Source of the DNA: Amphritea sp.
GTDB taxonomy: Bacteria; Pseudomonadota; Gammaproteobacteria; Pseudomonadales; Nitrincolaceae
Direction of reading: 5' to 3'
Assembly: GCA_024679635.1 (NCBI GenBank)
Contig: JAIBDA010000016.1
Location: forward strand, 1 to 17,552
DNA: 17,552 nucleotides
Of this stretch, positions 1 to 6,479 are shown piece after piece. Under the pieces are notes generated by a model, which saw only the letters and a list, made by a program, of their open reading frames with translations, was not told the DNA's origin and made no database searches. Numbering within the stretch: the stretch's first letter is position 1; every line of letters begins with the position of its first letter. Position numbers and translations under genes: made by a program.

Positions 1-1176
1 TACGAAGGCGCAGAGACCTTTAGTGTAGACCTGAGCAATGCCACTTCAGGTGCACTCATCAGCAGCACCGATGGCAGCGCCACAGCGACCATAACTGATG
101 ACGGCACAGGTCCTGACGGCAATGATGTCGACACGACTTTTGATGATGATCGTCCGACGCTTACCGTTACAGGACCCAGCAATTCGGTATCGGAAGGCAG
201 TTATGCACTTTTTGAAATAAACCTGTCTGCGCCTATCGGATTTGATGCAACTGTTGACCTTGCGTTTACAAATATCGGTAGCACCAGTGCCGCTGATTAT
301 GGTGTTGAGTCAATCTACTCTTTGCAAAACGGAAATAAAGTAACACTGGGCGTAATCGGCGGCAGTTACATTATTCCTGAAGGCCTTACCCGGTTCTACG
401 TGAGTGTTCTTACTGTTTCAGACGCTGAGCCGGAAGGGCTGGAAAGTATGACGCTAACTGCAACACTGGCGTCTGAAGTCGGCGGAGCAAGTGCGGCGGA
501 TAATGCTGCTATTGTTGATGATGGCACGGGAACGGTCTTTGACCCTGACGGCAGTCCGACTGCAGAAACGCCAGATAATGATACGCCTCCTGATCCCATT
601 CCAGACCCAAGCCCTGTGCCTGTTATTGTCACGGTTCCCACACCCGAAACGTCAACTGAACCCCCTGCTGCCTATATGCTGGATGAACAGATGGCACAAA
701 CAGCACCGCAAACAGCGGACGAATCTGACCTGGGTACGCCTGATGGTACCTTACTGGTACAACGTAACATCCCTCTTCAGGAGTTTACCGCCAACGGTTT
801 TACATCTATCAGTTTTACTATTCCAGCTGATACCTTTGGCCATACAGCACCGGGCGCGGAAATAACCCTGAGTGTATTGATGGCAACCGGTGAAGACCTG
901 CCGGGCTGGCTGGTCTTCGACAAAGAGAAAGGGGAGTTTCGGGGTATCCCACCACAGAGCTTTGATGGCGTACTGGTAATTCGCGTTATTGCCCGTGACC
1001 AGCACGGCAACCAAGTTGAGACAATGGTGAATATTCAGGTTAAAGCAGGGCTGGGTGATCAGGCTTTATTGCAGGGTAAGCCAGCCCTGATTAATCAACT
1101 GCATTCTCAATCACACGTTGCATGGAAAGCAGAACGCGACACACTGCTTAAGCAGGCAAGAAAACTAAGCTCATAG
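1..1176 (+). CDS. Large Calx-beta-repeat adhesin, C-terminal part (5' partial)
   Basis: The frame is open from the first base of the window, so the start lies upstream; a TTG at 322 is internal and not a credible start. The visible 391 residues begin inside one Calx-beta-type repeat ending in TITDDGTG (about residues 1-37). A second repeat follows (about 54-177), with its own VDDGTG ending. Next come a Pro/Asp/Thr-rich linker (about 180-225) and an Ig-like/cadherin-like module of the He_PIG type (about 260-350, with GEDLPGWLVFDKEKGEFRG and GIPP). The protein ends in a basic tail finishing KQARKLSS. Calx-beta repeats bind calcium and build long extracellular stalks, so a surface adhesin or matrix role is inferred. 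I see no RTX nonapeptides, LPXTG motif or beta-barrel at the C-terminus, so the export route is not obvious from this protein. The HlyD/M50 pair 107 bases downstream on the same strand is the best candidate for its export or processing machinery. Confidence 0.92.
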   Translation, partial: YEGAETFSVDLSNATSGALISSTDGSATATITDDGTGPDGNDVDTTFDDDRPTLTVTGPSNSVSEGSYALFEINLSAPIGFDATVDLAFTNIGSTSAADYGVESIYSLQNGNKVTLGVIGGSYIIPEGLTRFYVSVLTVSDAEPEGLESMTLTATLASEVGGASAADNAAIVDDGTGTVFDPDGSPTAETPDNDTPPDPIPDPSPVPVIVTVPTPETSTEPPAAYMLDEQMAQTAPQTADESDLGTPDGTLLVQRNIPLQEFTANGFTSISFTIPADTFGHTAPGAEITLSVLMATGEDLPGWLVFDKEKGEFRGIPPQSFDGVLVIRVIARDQHGNQVETMVNIQVKAGLGDQALLQGKPALINQLHSQSHVAWKAERDTLLKQARKLSS

Positions 1177-1253
1177 CGGTGGCGTGTAGTACTGAAGGAG
1201 CGGCTTTTTTGTAAGAAGAGCAGCTTCTTTGCGTGTCAACTTACATGAATTGA

Positions 1254-1268
1254 TCAGTCATTGACTGA
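1254..1268. repeat. Short perfect inverted repeat ahead of the HlyD-like gene
   Basis: TCAGTC and GACTGA form a perfect 6-base inverted repeat around a 3-base spacer. It ends 15 bases before the ATG at 1284, close to where a ribosome binding site would sit; no clear Shine-Dalgarno sequence is visible there. It could be a small operator or an RNA hairpin affecting translation. Arms this short also arise by chance, so no function is claimed. Confidence 0.3.
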
Positions 1269-1283
1269 AACGGTGCACTTTGC

Positions 1284-2642
1284 ATGACAGAAGCCAACAG
1301 CGTGAATGAAAGTGTACTGGCTACATTAATTTTTCTATCTAAGCGCGCCAGAGACGCACAGGATTCATCTGAACAGCAATTTCTGTTGGTGAATGAGTCG
1401 ATGTCTCTGCTGTCCTATCGTCAGTCTGCCTACTGGGAGCCGGGCGCGGGCGTCAAAACAATCTCAGGCGTCACCACACTTGAAAAGCACGCGCCCTATC
1501 TGCAGTGGCTTGATCGCTGGTTTGTCGGTGGGAATACAAGCATTACAAATACACCGGTTAAAAATGTCACGGCTGTCACCACTAACTTGACCGCGCTGGG
1601 AGTAAGTGACGATTGGCGAGAATGGTTACCGCCGCAGCTACTCAGCATTGATCTGAAAAAGGAAAACCATTACCCGGGAGGGCGTGTTTTATTCGCGCGT
1701 GATCTGCCCTTTAGCCCTCAAGAGATAGAAATGCTGTGCGAGTGGTGTGATAGCTGGCGGGCGCACTACATACAAAAATACAAGAAAAACTGGCGTAACA
1801 GTATCGCATTTGGCCAACGCTCAAGTGGGCTTAAATTGACCGCCCGGCTACTGATTATAGTCATCCTGCTGGGCCTCTGTCTGCTGCCGGTCAGGCTGAG
1901 CGTACTCGCGCCTGCTGAGCTGATACCACTGAATCCGGCGATTGTCCGAGCTCCCATGGATGGTGTTATCGATACACTGCTGGTAGAGCCGAATGAGCGT
2001 GTAACGCAAGGCGCTCCTCTGCTTAAGTTTGACTCTGTTGCCATCAATAGCCGTCTCGCAGTCACCCGACGTTCATTGCTGACAGCAGAAATCGAATACA
2101 AACAAGTCGCCCAGCAGGCGTTGTTTGATTCAAAAAGTAAAGCGCAGTTGAGCTTTTTGCAAAGCCAGATCAAAGAGCGTCAGATCGAAGTAGCCTATCT
2201 TGAAGCGCTCAATAGCAGAGCAGTAGTCTCGAGTCCGCGTGTTGGCATTGCGATCTATGAAGAACCTAGTAAATGGGTGGGGCGTCCGGTCATCACAGGT
2301 GAGCGCATCATGCTGATTGCCGATGAAAACGAGGCGCAGATAGAAGCATGGCTATCTCCCGGCGATATGATTGCGCTACAGGAAAAGTCGCAGGTCAGGC
2401 TGTTTCTCACTGCCGACCCTACCCGCGCTGTCCGGGGAATACTCAGCTATCTCTCCTATCACCCCGAGCTGCGTCCGGATGGGCTCTATGCCTACCGCTT
2501 ACGCGCACAACTATCCGCTAACAACGCACTGCCGCGCATTGGTCTCAAAGGAACCGTGCGGCTGGAAGGAGAAGAAGTTCCGTTACTCTATTGGGTATTG
2601 CGTCGTCCCTGGGCTGCCTTGCGCGGATGGGTCGGGTTCTGA
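1284..2642 (+). CDS. HlyD-like periplasmic adaptor (membrane fusion protein), single membrane anchor
   Basis: This 452-residue protein has an unusual layout for the HlyD/membrane-fusion family. A soluble N-terminal region of about 180 residues, presumably cytoplasmic, precedes one hydrophobic segment (about 186-203, LTARLLIIVILLGLCLLPV). A biotinyl/lipoyl-like hairpin follows at about 220-250, with VRAPMDGVIDTLLVEPNERV then TQGAPLLKFD. A short helical stretch rich in Gln and Lys (about 258-310) and a beta-rich C-terminal half complete it. Family knowledge says such adaptors bridge an inner-membrane transporter to an outer-membrane channel in type I-like export. No ABC transporter or TolC is in the window. 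The gene overlaps the next one, which ends in a second HlyD-like domain, so the two products probably work together. The ATG at 1284 is the first plausible start after the adhesin stop but lacks a clear Shine-Dalgarno sequence. The substrate is inferred to be the upstream adhesin. Confidence 0.88.
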   Translation: MTEANSVNESVLATLIFLSKRARDAQDSSEQQFLLVNESMSLLSYRQSAYWEPGAGVKTISGVTTLEKHAPYLQWLDRWFVGGNTSITNTPVKNVTAVTTNLTALGVSDDWREWLPPQLLSIDLKKENHYPGGRVLFARDLPFSPQEIEMLCEWCDSWRAHYIQKYKKNWRNSIAFGQRSSGLKLTARLLIIVILLGLCLLPVRLSVLAPAELIPLNPAIVRAPMDGVIDTLLVEPNERVTQGAPLLKFDSVAINSRLAVTRRSLLTAEIEYKQVAQQALFDSKSKAQLSFLQSQIKERQIEVAYLEALNSRAVVSSPRVGIAIYEEPSKWVGRPVITGERIMLIADENEAQIEAWLSPGDMIALQEKSQVRLFLTADPTRAVRGILSYLSYHPELRPDGLYAYRLRAQLSANNALPRIGLKGTVRLEGEEVPLLYWVLRRPWAALRGWVGF

Positions 2643-4747
2643 ACTTGCAGTTACCTGCACTGCGGGACGAGTTATCTGTATTCGAGGGACCTTCCAGTCT
2701 AACGGGAGCACCTAGTTGGTCCGTTTACGATCCGGTCAGGAACCTTTATTTTCGTATCGACTGGCCGACATTCGAAATTTTATGCCGCTGGGAAATAGGC
2801 GATCCGCAACAGATAACGGCTGCGGTGTGTGCCGAAACGACACTTGATATAGATGAAAGTGCTATAGAGGCAGTAATAACGCTTTTGCAGCAGCAAGATC
2901 TGATTAAACGCAATCAGCCCGAAGACGGCAAAAAACTGTATCAGGCATTCCAACGACGTCAGCAGTCGTGGCATAGCTGGTTGCTGCACCGCTATCTTTT
3001 CTTTCGTGTGCCTTTGTTACGCCCCGACTCTTGGCTGGGCAACACACTGCCACTACTGCGTTGGCTGGGGAGTAGGGCGTTTGCCCTGACCACCTTTGTA
3101 GCATTATTCGTGGGTATCTTTTTAGTCAGCCGACAGTGGGATGGTTTTTCCACCTACCTGATCGATCTGTTCAGTCTTGAAGGTCTTTTGGCATACGCTG
3201 TAACGCTGATCGTAGTCAAATTTCTACATGAATTGGGACATGCTTATTGCGCCAAACATTATGGGTGCCGGGTACCCACTCTGGGCATCGCCTTTCTGGT
3301 GATGTTCCCGATGGCCTACACCGACGTGAATGATGTCTGGCGCCTCAAAGCCCGCAAAGCACGCTTAAGCGTTGGTGCGGCCGGCATACTCACCGAGCTG
3401 AGTATCGCTGCTTGGGCGACACTGGCGTGGTCGCTGGTACCGGATGGACCGTTGCGAACTGGTTTATTTCTACTGGCAACTACTACCTGGGTGTCGACCC
3501 TTGCCATTAACGCCTCTCCGTTTCTTCGCTTCGATGGTTATTTTCTGTTAATGGACGCGCTGGATCTGCCTAACTTGCATAGCCGAGCCTTCACTCTGAC
3601 CCGTTGGCGATTAAGAGAACTGTTGTTTGCTCTAGATGATCCGCAGCCAGAGCTATACCGTAGTCGAATGAGCCGATTCCTCAAGCTCTTTGCACTGGGT
3701 ACCTGGATCTATCGCTTGATTGTGTTCGGTGGTATCGCTGTACTGGTTTATCTGATGTTTCCAAAACCATTGGGGCCTTTTCTAGCCGCGGTGGAAATCT
3801 ATTGGTTTATTCTCAAGCCCATAGTGTCAGAACTGTCTATCTGGCAACAACGATGGAGGGATATAGTGAAAACCCGGCGTACTATCATGACATCGACCCT
3901 GCTGACTTTTATGCTAGGAATGGTTTTTATTCCCTGGGATCCGCGTATTAAATTACAAGCAGTGCTACAGGCGGGCCAGACATTGCCTATCGTTGTCACT
4001 GATGCGGCAAAAATAGTCTCTATTGAGGCAATCGATGGTACAGAGGTGCAGTCTGGCGCCGCACTCCTAATACTGGAATCCGCCGAACTGAATAGTCAGT
4101 TACTCAGTGCCAAAGCAAAAGTGGAAAGCTTAAAAGTCGGAATGGCGGTCGCTGAACTAAGTGATCAGGGCCGCTCTGAGCTTGCCGTGCTGCGCGCGAA
4201 ACTTAACAAGGCGCACGCCCAGGTCAGTGGTTTGCAGCAGCAGATCGGCAAACTCGATGTGCGTGCAAATACAACCGGCATCCTTAGATGGAGCATATTG
4301 GACATGCATGCAGGCGACTGGCTGCAGAGCAAAGCGCCACTCGGGTTTATTCAGCAAACTAGCGACCCGCTGGTGATAGGCTTTATAGGTCAGCAAAGCC
4401 TGGGTCGTGTTGCCTTAGGTGATGCGGCTGTTTTTATAGATGAGGTGGGCCGCATTAATCCGATCACCCTGCGGGTTATTAGTATAGACAGAGACTCCAC
4501 GCGTATTCTGAATCAGCCATTACTGGCCAGCACGCATGGAGGAGAAATTCTGGTACGACACACCGATGAACAACTGATTCCTGATAACGCCATCTATCGC
4601 GTAGTACTCACGCCGCAAACACCGCTTGAAACCTTACTGATACCGCAATTGAGAGGGCGATTAATCATTAAGGGGAAGCCCGAAGCCTGGAGTAGAAGCT
4701 ACTACCGTAGTTTAGTGGCTATCCTGATAAGAGAATCATCTTTCTGA
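2627..4747 (+). CDS. M50 site-2-type metalloprotease fused to HlyD-like domain
   Basis: A 706-residue polytopic membrane protein. The N-terminal soluble part (about 20-95) contains YDPVRNLYFRIDWPTFEIL and resembles the small winged-helix PqqD-like domain often attached to this family. About eight hydrophobic segments follow. The zinc site of family M50 is visible: HELGH at residues 201-205, and a distal acidic ligand in NASPFLRFDGYF (D303). The C-terminal part (about 440-706) is HlyD-like, with barrel halves around a helical hairpin (LRAKLNKAHAQVSGLQQQI). Relatives are annotated as peptide zinc metalloproteases with a HlyD domain and occur beside exported peptides and large adhesins. ATG 2627 overlaps the HlyD gene stop by 16 bases, implying translational coupling. 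TTG codons at 2591 and 2645 are alternative starts, and none has a strong ribosome binding site. I infer a role in processing or exporting the adjacent adhesin; the cleaved substrate is not shown by the sequence. Confidence 0.9.
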   Translation: MGRVLNLQLPALRDELSVFEGPSSLTGAPSWSVYDPVRNLYFRIDWPTFEILCRWEIGDPQQITAAVCAETTLDIDESAIEAVITLLQQQDLIKRNQPEDGKKLYQAFQRRQQSWHSWLLHRYLFFRVPLLRPDSWLGNTLPLLRWLGSRAFALTTFVALFVGIFLVSRQWDGFSTYLIDLFSLEGLLAYAVTLIVVKFLHELGHAYCAKHYGCRVPTLGIAFLVMFPMAYTDVNDVWRLKARKARLSVGAAGILTELSIAAWATLAWSLVPDGPLRTGLFLLATTTWVSTLAINASPFLRFDGYFLLMDALDLPNLHSRAFTLTRWRLRELLFALDDPQPELYRSRMSRFLKLFALGTWIYRLIVFGGIAVLVYLMFPKPLGPFLAAVEIYWFILKPIVSELSIWQQRWRDIVKTRRTIMTSTLLTFMLGMVFIPWDPRIKLQAVLQAGQTLPIVVTDAAKIVSIEAIDGTEVQSGAALLILESAELNSQLLSAKAKVESLKVGMAVAELSDQGRSELAVLRAKLNKAHAQVSGLQQQIGKLDVRANTTGILRWSILDMHAGDWLQSKAPLGFIQQTSDPLVIGFIGQQSLGRVALGDAAVFIDEVGRINPITLRVISIDRDSTRILNQPLLASTHGGEILVRHTDEQLIPDNAIYRVVLTPQTPLETLLIPQLRGRLIIKGKPEAWSRSYYRSLVAILIRESSF

Positions 4748-4819
4748 TGGTGCAGATGTGGAGAGACAATCCCAGCACCCTGATTGCAGGCCCGGCAAGG
4801 TAAACCTAATACCACCTAA

Positions 4820-4840
4820 GGAGCCTGTGATTAAGTTCCC
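4820..4840 (+). repeat. Left terminal inverted repeat of the IS5-family element
   Basis: GGAGCCTGTGATTAAGTTCC begins directly after CTAA. Its inner core CCTGTGATTAA is repeated exactly, in inverse orientation, at the right end. The position, 43 bases before the transposase start, fits the left end of an IS5-group element. Confidence 0.85.
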
Positions 4841-5144
4841 AGCATGAGATATTCTTAATCCTTATGATTTGAGGAATACTTGATGAATTACCAGCTCACC
4901 TTCGCCGATAGTGAATACTGTTCTAAGCGCCGCCAAACCCGAAAGGAGATCTTTCTGGAGGGTATGAAATCGCTGATTCCTTGATAGAGGCTGGAGTCAG
5001 TGATCGAGCCTCATTGCCCTACGGCTGGCAACGGCCGCTGCCCTTATCTGCTGGTGACGATGCTGCGAATCCATTTCATGCAGCAGTGGTACACTGCATG
5101 AACGATCCAGCAATGGAGGACGTTCTTTACGAAATAGCATCCAT

Positions 5145-5325
5145 GTGCCAACACAACGATTAAGGCTATTTTCAGCTGCGACCGTTCACATCGTTCGACA
5201 CATCAAATACGTAGCGCTGCTCGGGTCTTATTGTGGCTGCTGAGAGGCTTGAGCCGTATGAGAGGTGACTCTCAAGTACGGTTCTTAAAGAAGGGTGGTG
5301 TGGTTACACACTGTCCTTACCCAAC
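5145..5325 (+). ncRNA. Group II intron fragment (3' domains V-VI retained)
   Basis: The 3' part is diagnostic: a canonical domain V followed by a domain-VI-like hairpin (GGGT 5293-5296 pairing with ACCC 5319-5322, and GTGTG 5298-5302 with CACAC 5307-5311 around GTTA). It ends in AAC, fitting the AY 3' terminus of these introns. IS5 transposase similarity resumes within three bases. The 5' boundary is less certain: transposase similarity stops at an ATG that runs into GTGCC (5145-5149), which resembles the GUGYG-type 5' end of group II introns. Only about 181 bases remain of an element normally 2-3 kb long, so the reverse transcriptase/maturase and most of domains I-IV are gone. Splicing is not expected. 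Confidence 0.75.
5251..5284 (+). ncRNA. Group II intron domain V
   Basis: The 34-base segment folds exactly as domain V does. The outer 8-pair stem is GAGCCGTA with TACGGTTC, with one G-U pair. A two-base AG bulge lies on the 3' side. The inner 6-pair stem TGAGAG with CTCTCA is capped by the GNRA-type tetraloop GTGA. The catalytic triad AGC sits at positions 2-4 (5252-5254). Length, bulge, loop and triad all match the family, so this is the strongest RNA call in the window. Confidence 0.92.
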
Positions 5326-5867
5326 TGAAAATCCATATTGGTGTCGATGCTCGAATGGGCCTGACACGCACGTTTACAACGACTGCGGCTAATAAATGCG
5401 ATCTAAATTAGGCAAGTATTTGTTGAACGGTGACGAAAATTTTGTCTTCGCGGATTCGGGATTCCGCTGCGCAGAAAGCGAGAAGAGTAAAAAGGTGCCA
5501 CCGTTGATTGGCACATTGAAGAGCAGCCTGGAAAGGTGAGGACGCTGAAGAAGCAGCCGAGGATCAATAAAGTGGCTATTAACATTGAATACTTGAAGGC
5601 TAGTATCCGTGCCAAGGTCGAGCATCCGTTCCGTATTATCAAGTGCCAGTTTGGTTTTACCAAGGCACGCTAACTAGGTTTGGGAAGAGCAACTGCATGT
5701 TGGCAATGTTGTTTGCTCTGGCGAATATCGCTCGTGTGGATCAGATGCTTCGGGCGTAGGATAGATCCGTAGGCATGCCTAAAACGGTGGGCAGATGATC
5801 AAAAAAACGAGTAGATAGTGGCAATTATGCGACCGAATGACTTTGATTATTGGCATCGCTCAATCAG

Positions 5868-5888
5868 CAGGGTTTAATCACAGGACCC
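5868..5888 (-). repeat. Right terminal inverted repeat of the IS5-family element
   Basis: Read on the minus strand this end begins GGGTCCTGTGATTAAACCCT. It shares GG, then after two mismatches the 11-base core CCTGTGATTAA, with the left end. Similarity fades inward. TTAG follows immediately outside at 5889-5892. Confidence 0.82.
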
Positions 5889-6299
5889 TTAGGTAGTGCC
5901 ATTGTTACAAACAGTGAATGTGTAGCATTGTCCTTATGGGATACGGACGGCGACAATTACTTGCCTTGGGTTAAAATCGTTCAATGATTGATTTATCGTC
6001 AATTTCGGTAAAGAAGTAAAGGGATATTGTGCTAGATCTGAAAGACTTGATCAGAGAAGCCATCGGGGAGTGTTAGCCAGTTACTCTTGAACGACATTCA
6101 TAATCAGCTAAGCGGTTTTTTGTTGACTTGGATCAAATTTATTTAAGGATAGTGTTTTAAAATCCTGTAGACTGTAGTGGGGTTTTTTTTTTAAAAATCG
6201 AAATTTATTATTTAAATCAAGAAGGTTAGGTTAATGACCATCTCCTGCCTTTTGAATGATCGACAGTAACTGCTTGTATTAATATATAGGGCTAAGCAC
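5889..6299. other. Intergenic leader between the IS relic and the TPS exoprotein gene
   Basis: About 410 bases without a supportable gene. The first part (to about 6110) shows no recognisable coding similarity. A 15-codon GTG frame at 6029-6076, behind AAAGGGATATT, is too short to call. From about 6120 to 6240 the DNA is strongly AT-rich and holds a candidate promoter with an FNR-like box plus a run of ten T at 6183-6192. No convincing terminator hairpin was found. If the proposed promoter is right, the giant gene has an untranslated leader of about 130 bases. Confidence 0.6.
6123..6163 (+). promoter_or_regulatory. Candidate FNR/Anr-type promoter for the TPS exoprotein gene
   Basis: TTGACTTGGATCAA (6123-6136) differs from the FNR/Anr consensus TTGAT-N4-ATCAA at one position. 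A good sigma-70 -10 box, TAAAAT, lies at 6158-6163. This implies a start near 6170 and centres the FNR-like box about 40.5 bases upstream, the usual distance for class II FNR-activated promoters. TTGACT is itself a good -35 hexamer, but its spacing to this -10 (29 bases) is far too long for it to act as one. This is a pattern match with good geometry; binding and oxygen regulation are inference. Confidence 0.42.
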
Positions 6300-6479
6300 A
6301 TGAACAAAGTTTACCGAGTGATTTGGAATGCGTCCAAAGGTGTATGGCAGGCTGTCGGTGAGATAGGTTCAAGTAAGGGTAAATCCAAATGCCGAGGCAT
6401 AGGATCTATCTCTTTAGCGACGATTCCCGCGATTGCAGGCAGTTTATTGCTGATTAGTCCTGTGGTGTTGGCAGGTGCT
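6300..6479 (+). other. Extended signal peptide (ESPR type) of the TPS exoprotein
   Basis: Residues 1-60. MNKVYRVIWNASKGVWQAVG is a textbook extended signal peptide region. A basic stretch (KGKSKCRG, 26-33) and a hydrophobic core (about 36-57, ATIPAIAGSLLLISPVVL) follow. The most likely cleavage is after A58-G59-A60, giving a mature start LPSGGQV; cleavage after A58 is an alternative. Such extensions are known in type V secreted proteins and slow or tune Sec export. Confidence 0.88.

Larger units (their letters stand above)
4883..5759 (+). pseudogene. IS5-family transposase, multiply disrupted
   Basis: The start [20 protein letters not shown] matches the N-terminus of IS5-group transposases as I recall it ([20 protein letters not shown]). 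A GAGGA ribosome binding site lies at 4871. Decay is plain. Tandem in-frame stops TGA and TAG at 4982-4987 sit where the family reads Trp-Gln, consistent with point transitions. The same frame then continues ([27 protein letters not shown]) to a frameshift near 5097, after which AMEDVLYEIASM is readable. Intron-like sequence follows. Coding similarity resumes at 5328 (KIHIGVDARMGLTRTFTTTA), shifts frame after DLN and again near 5500, runs through [20 protein letters not shown], meets a TAA after KAR, and ends with NCMLAMLFALANIARVDQM before TAG. Roughly 100 central codons are missing, including the part that should hold the first acidic catalytic region. Confidence 0.92.
4820..5888 (+). mobile_element. 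Degenerate IS5-family insertion sequence with group II intron relic
   Basis: The element is bounded by imperfect terminal inverted repeats sharing the core CCTGTGATTAA and contains a broken IS5-type transposase. Its span of about 1069 bases is close to the 1.2 kb of intact IS5 relatives, but the content differs: about 100 transposase codons are missing and about 181 bases of intron-like sequence are present instead. The flanking tetramers are CTAA (4816-4819) and TTAG (5889-5892). Both fit the YTAR target preference known for IS5, but they are not direct copies of each other, so the expected target duplication is absent. The element is dead: the transposase has several stops and frameshifts. 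Confidence 0.88.

Noticed and set aside
396..1014. Antisense and out-of-frame open frames over the Calx-beta adhesin
   Set aside because: They overlap a frame with clear Calx-beta and Ig-like motifs, and their translations are compositional mirrors of it with no recognisable domain.
1213..1229. AAGAAG/CTTCTT stem-loop after the adhesin, possible terminator
   Set aside because: The stem is AT-rich and no T-tract follows. The T run at 1205-1210 precedes it. Not strong enough to call.
4749..4779. GGTGC/GCACC inverted repeat just after the M50 stop
   Set aside because: Only 5 pairs with a 21-base loop and no following T run; a terminator is not supported.
4981..5163. 60-codon open frame as a separate small gene
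   Set aside because: Its readable part (AMEDVLYEIASM) is one frame of the broken IS5 transposase, and its first half is out of frame with the transposase similarity.
5389..5663. Minus-strand open frames of 78 and 86 codons in the IS
   Set aside because: The plus strand here encodes the C-terminal half of the transposase; the minus frames are shadows.
6029..6076. 15-codon GTG-initiated frame with an upstream AAAGGG, possible leader peptide
   Set aside because: Too short, no regulatory codon run, no linked attenuator structure, and upstream of the proposed promoter.
6252..6285. TTGAAT with TGTATT/AATATA as an alternative promoter close to the TPS start
   Set aside because: The -10 match is poor at 17-base spacing, and the AT-rich context makes such matches common; the site at 6123-6163 has better geometry.
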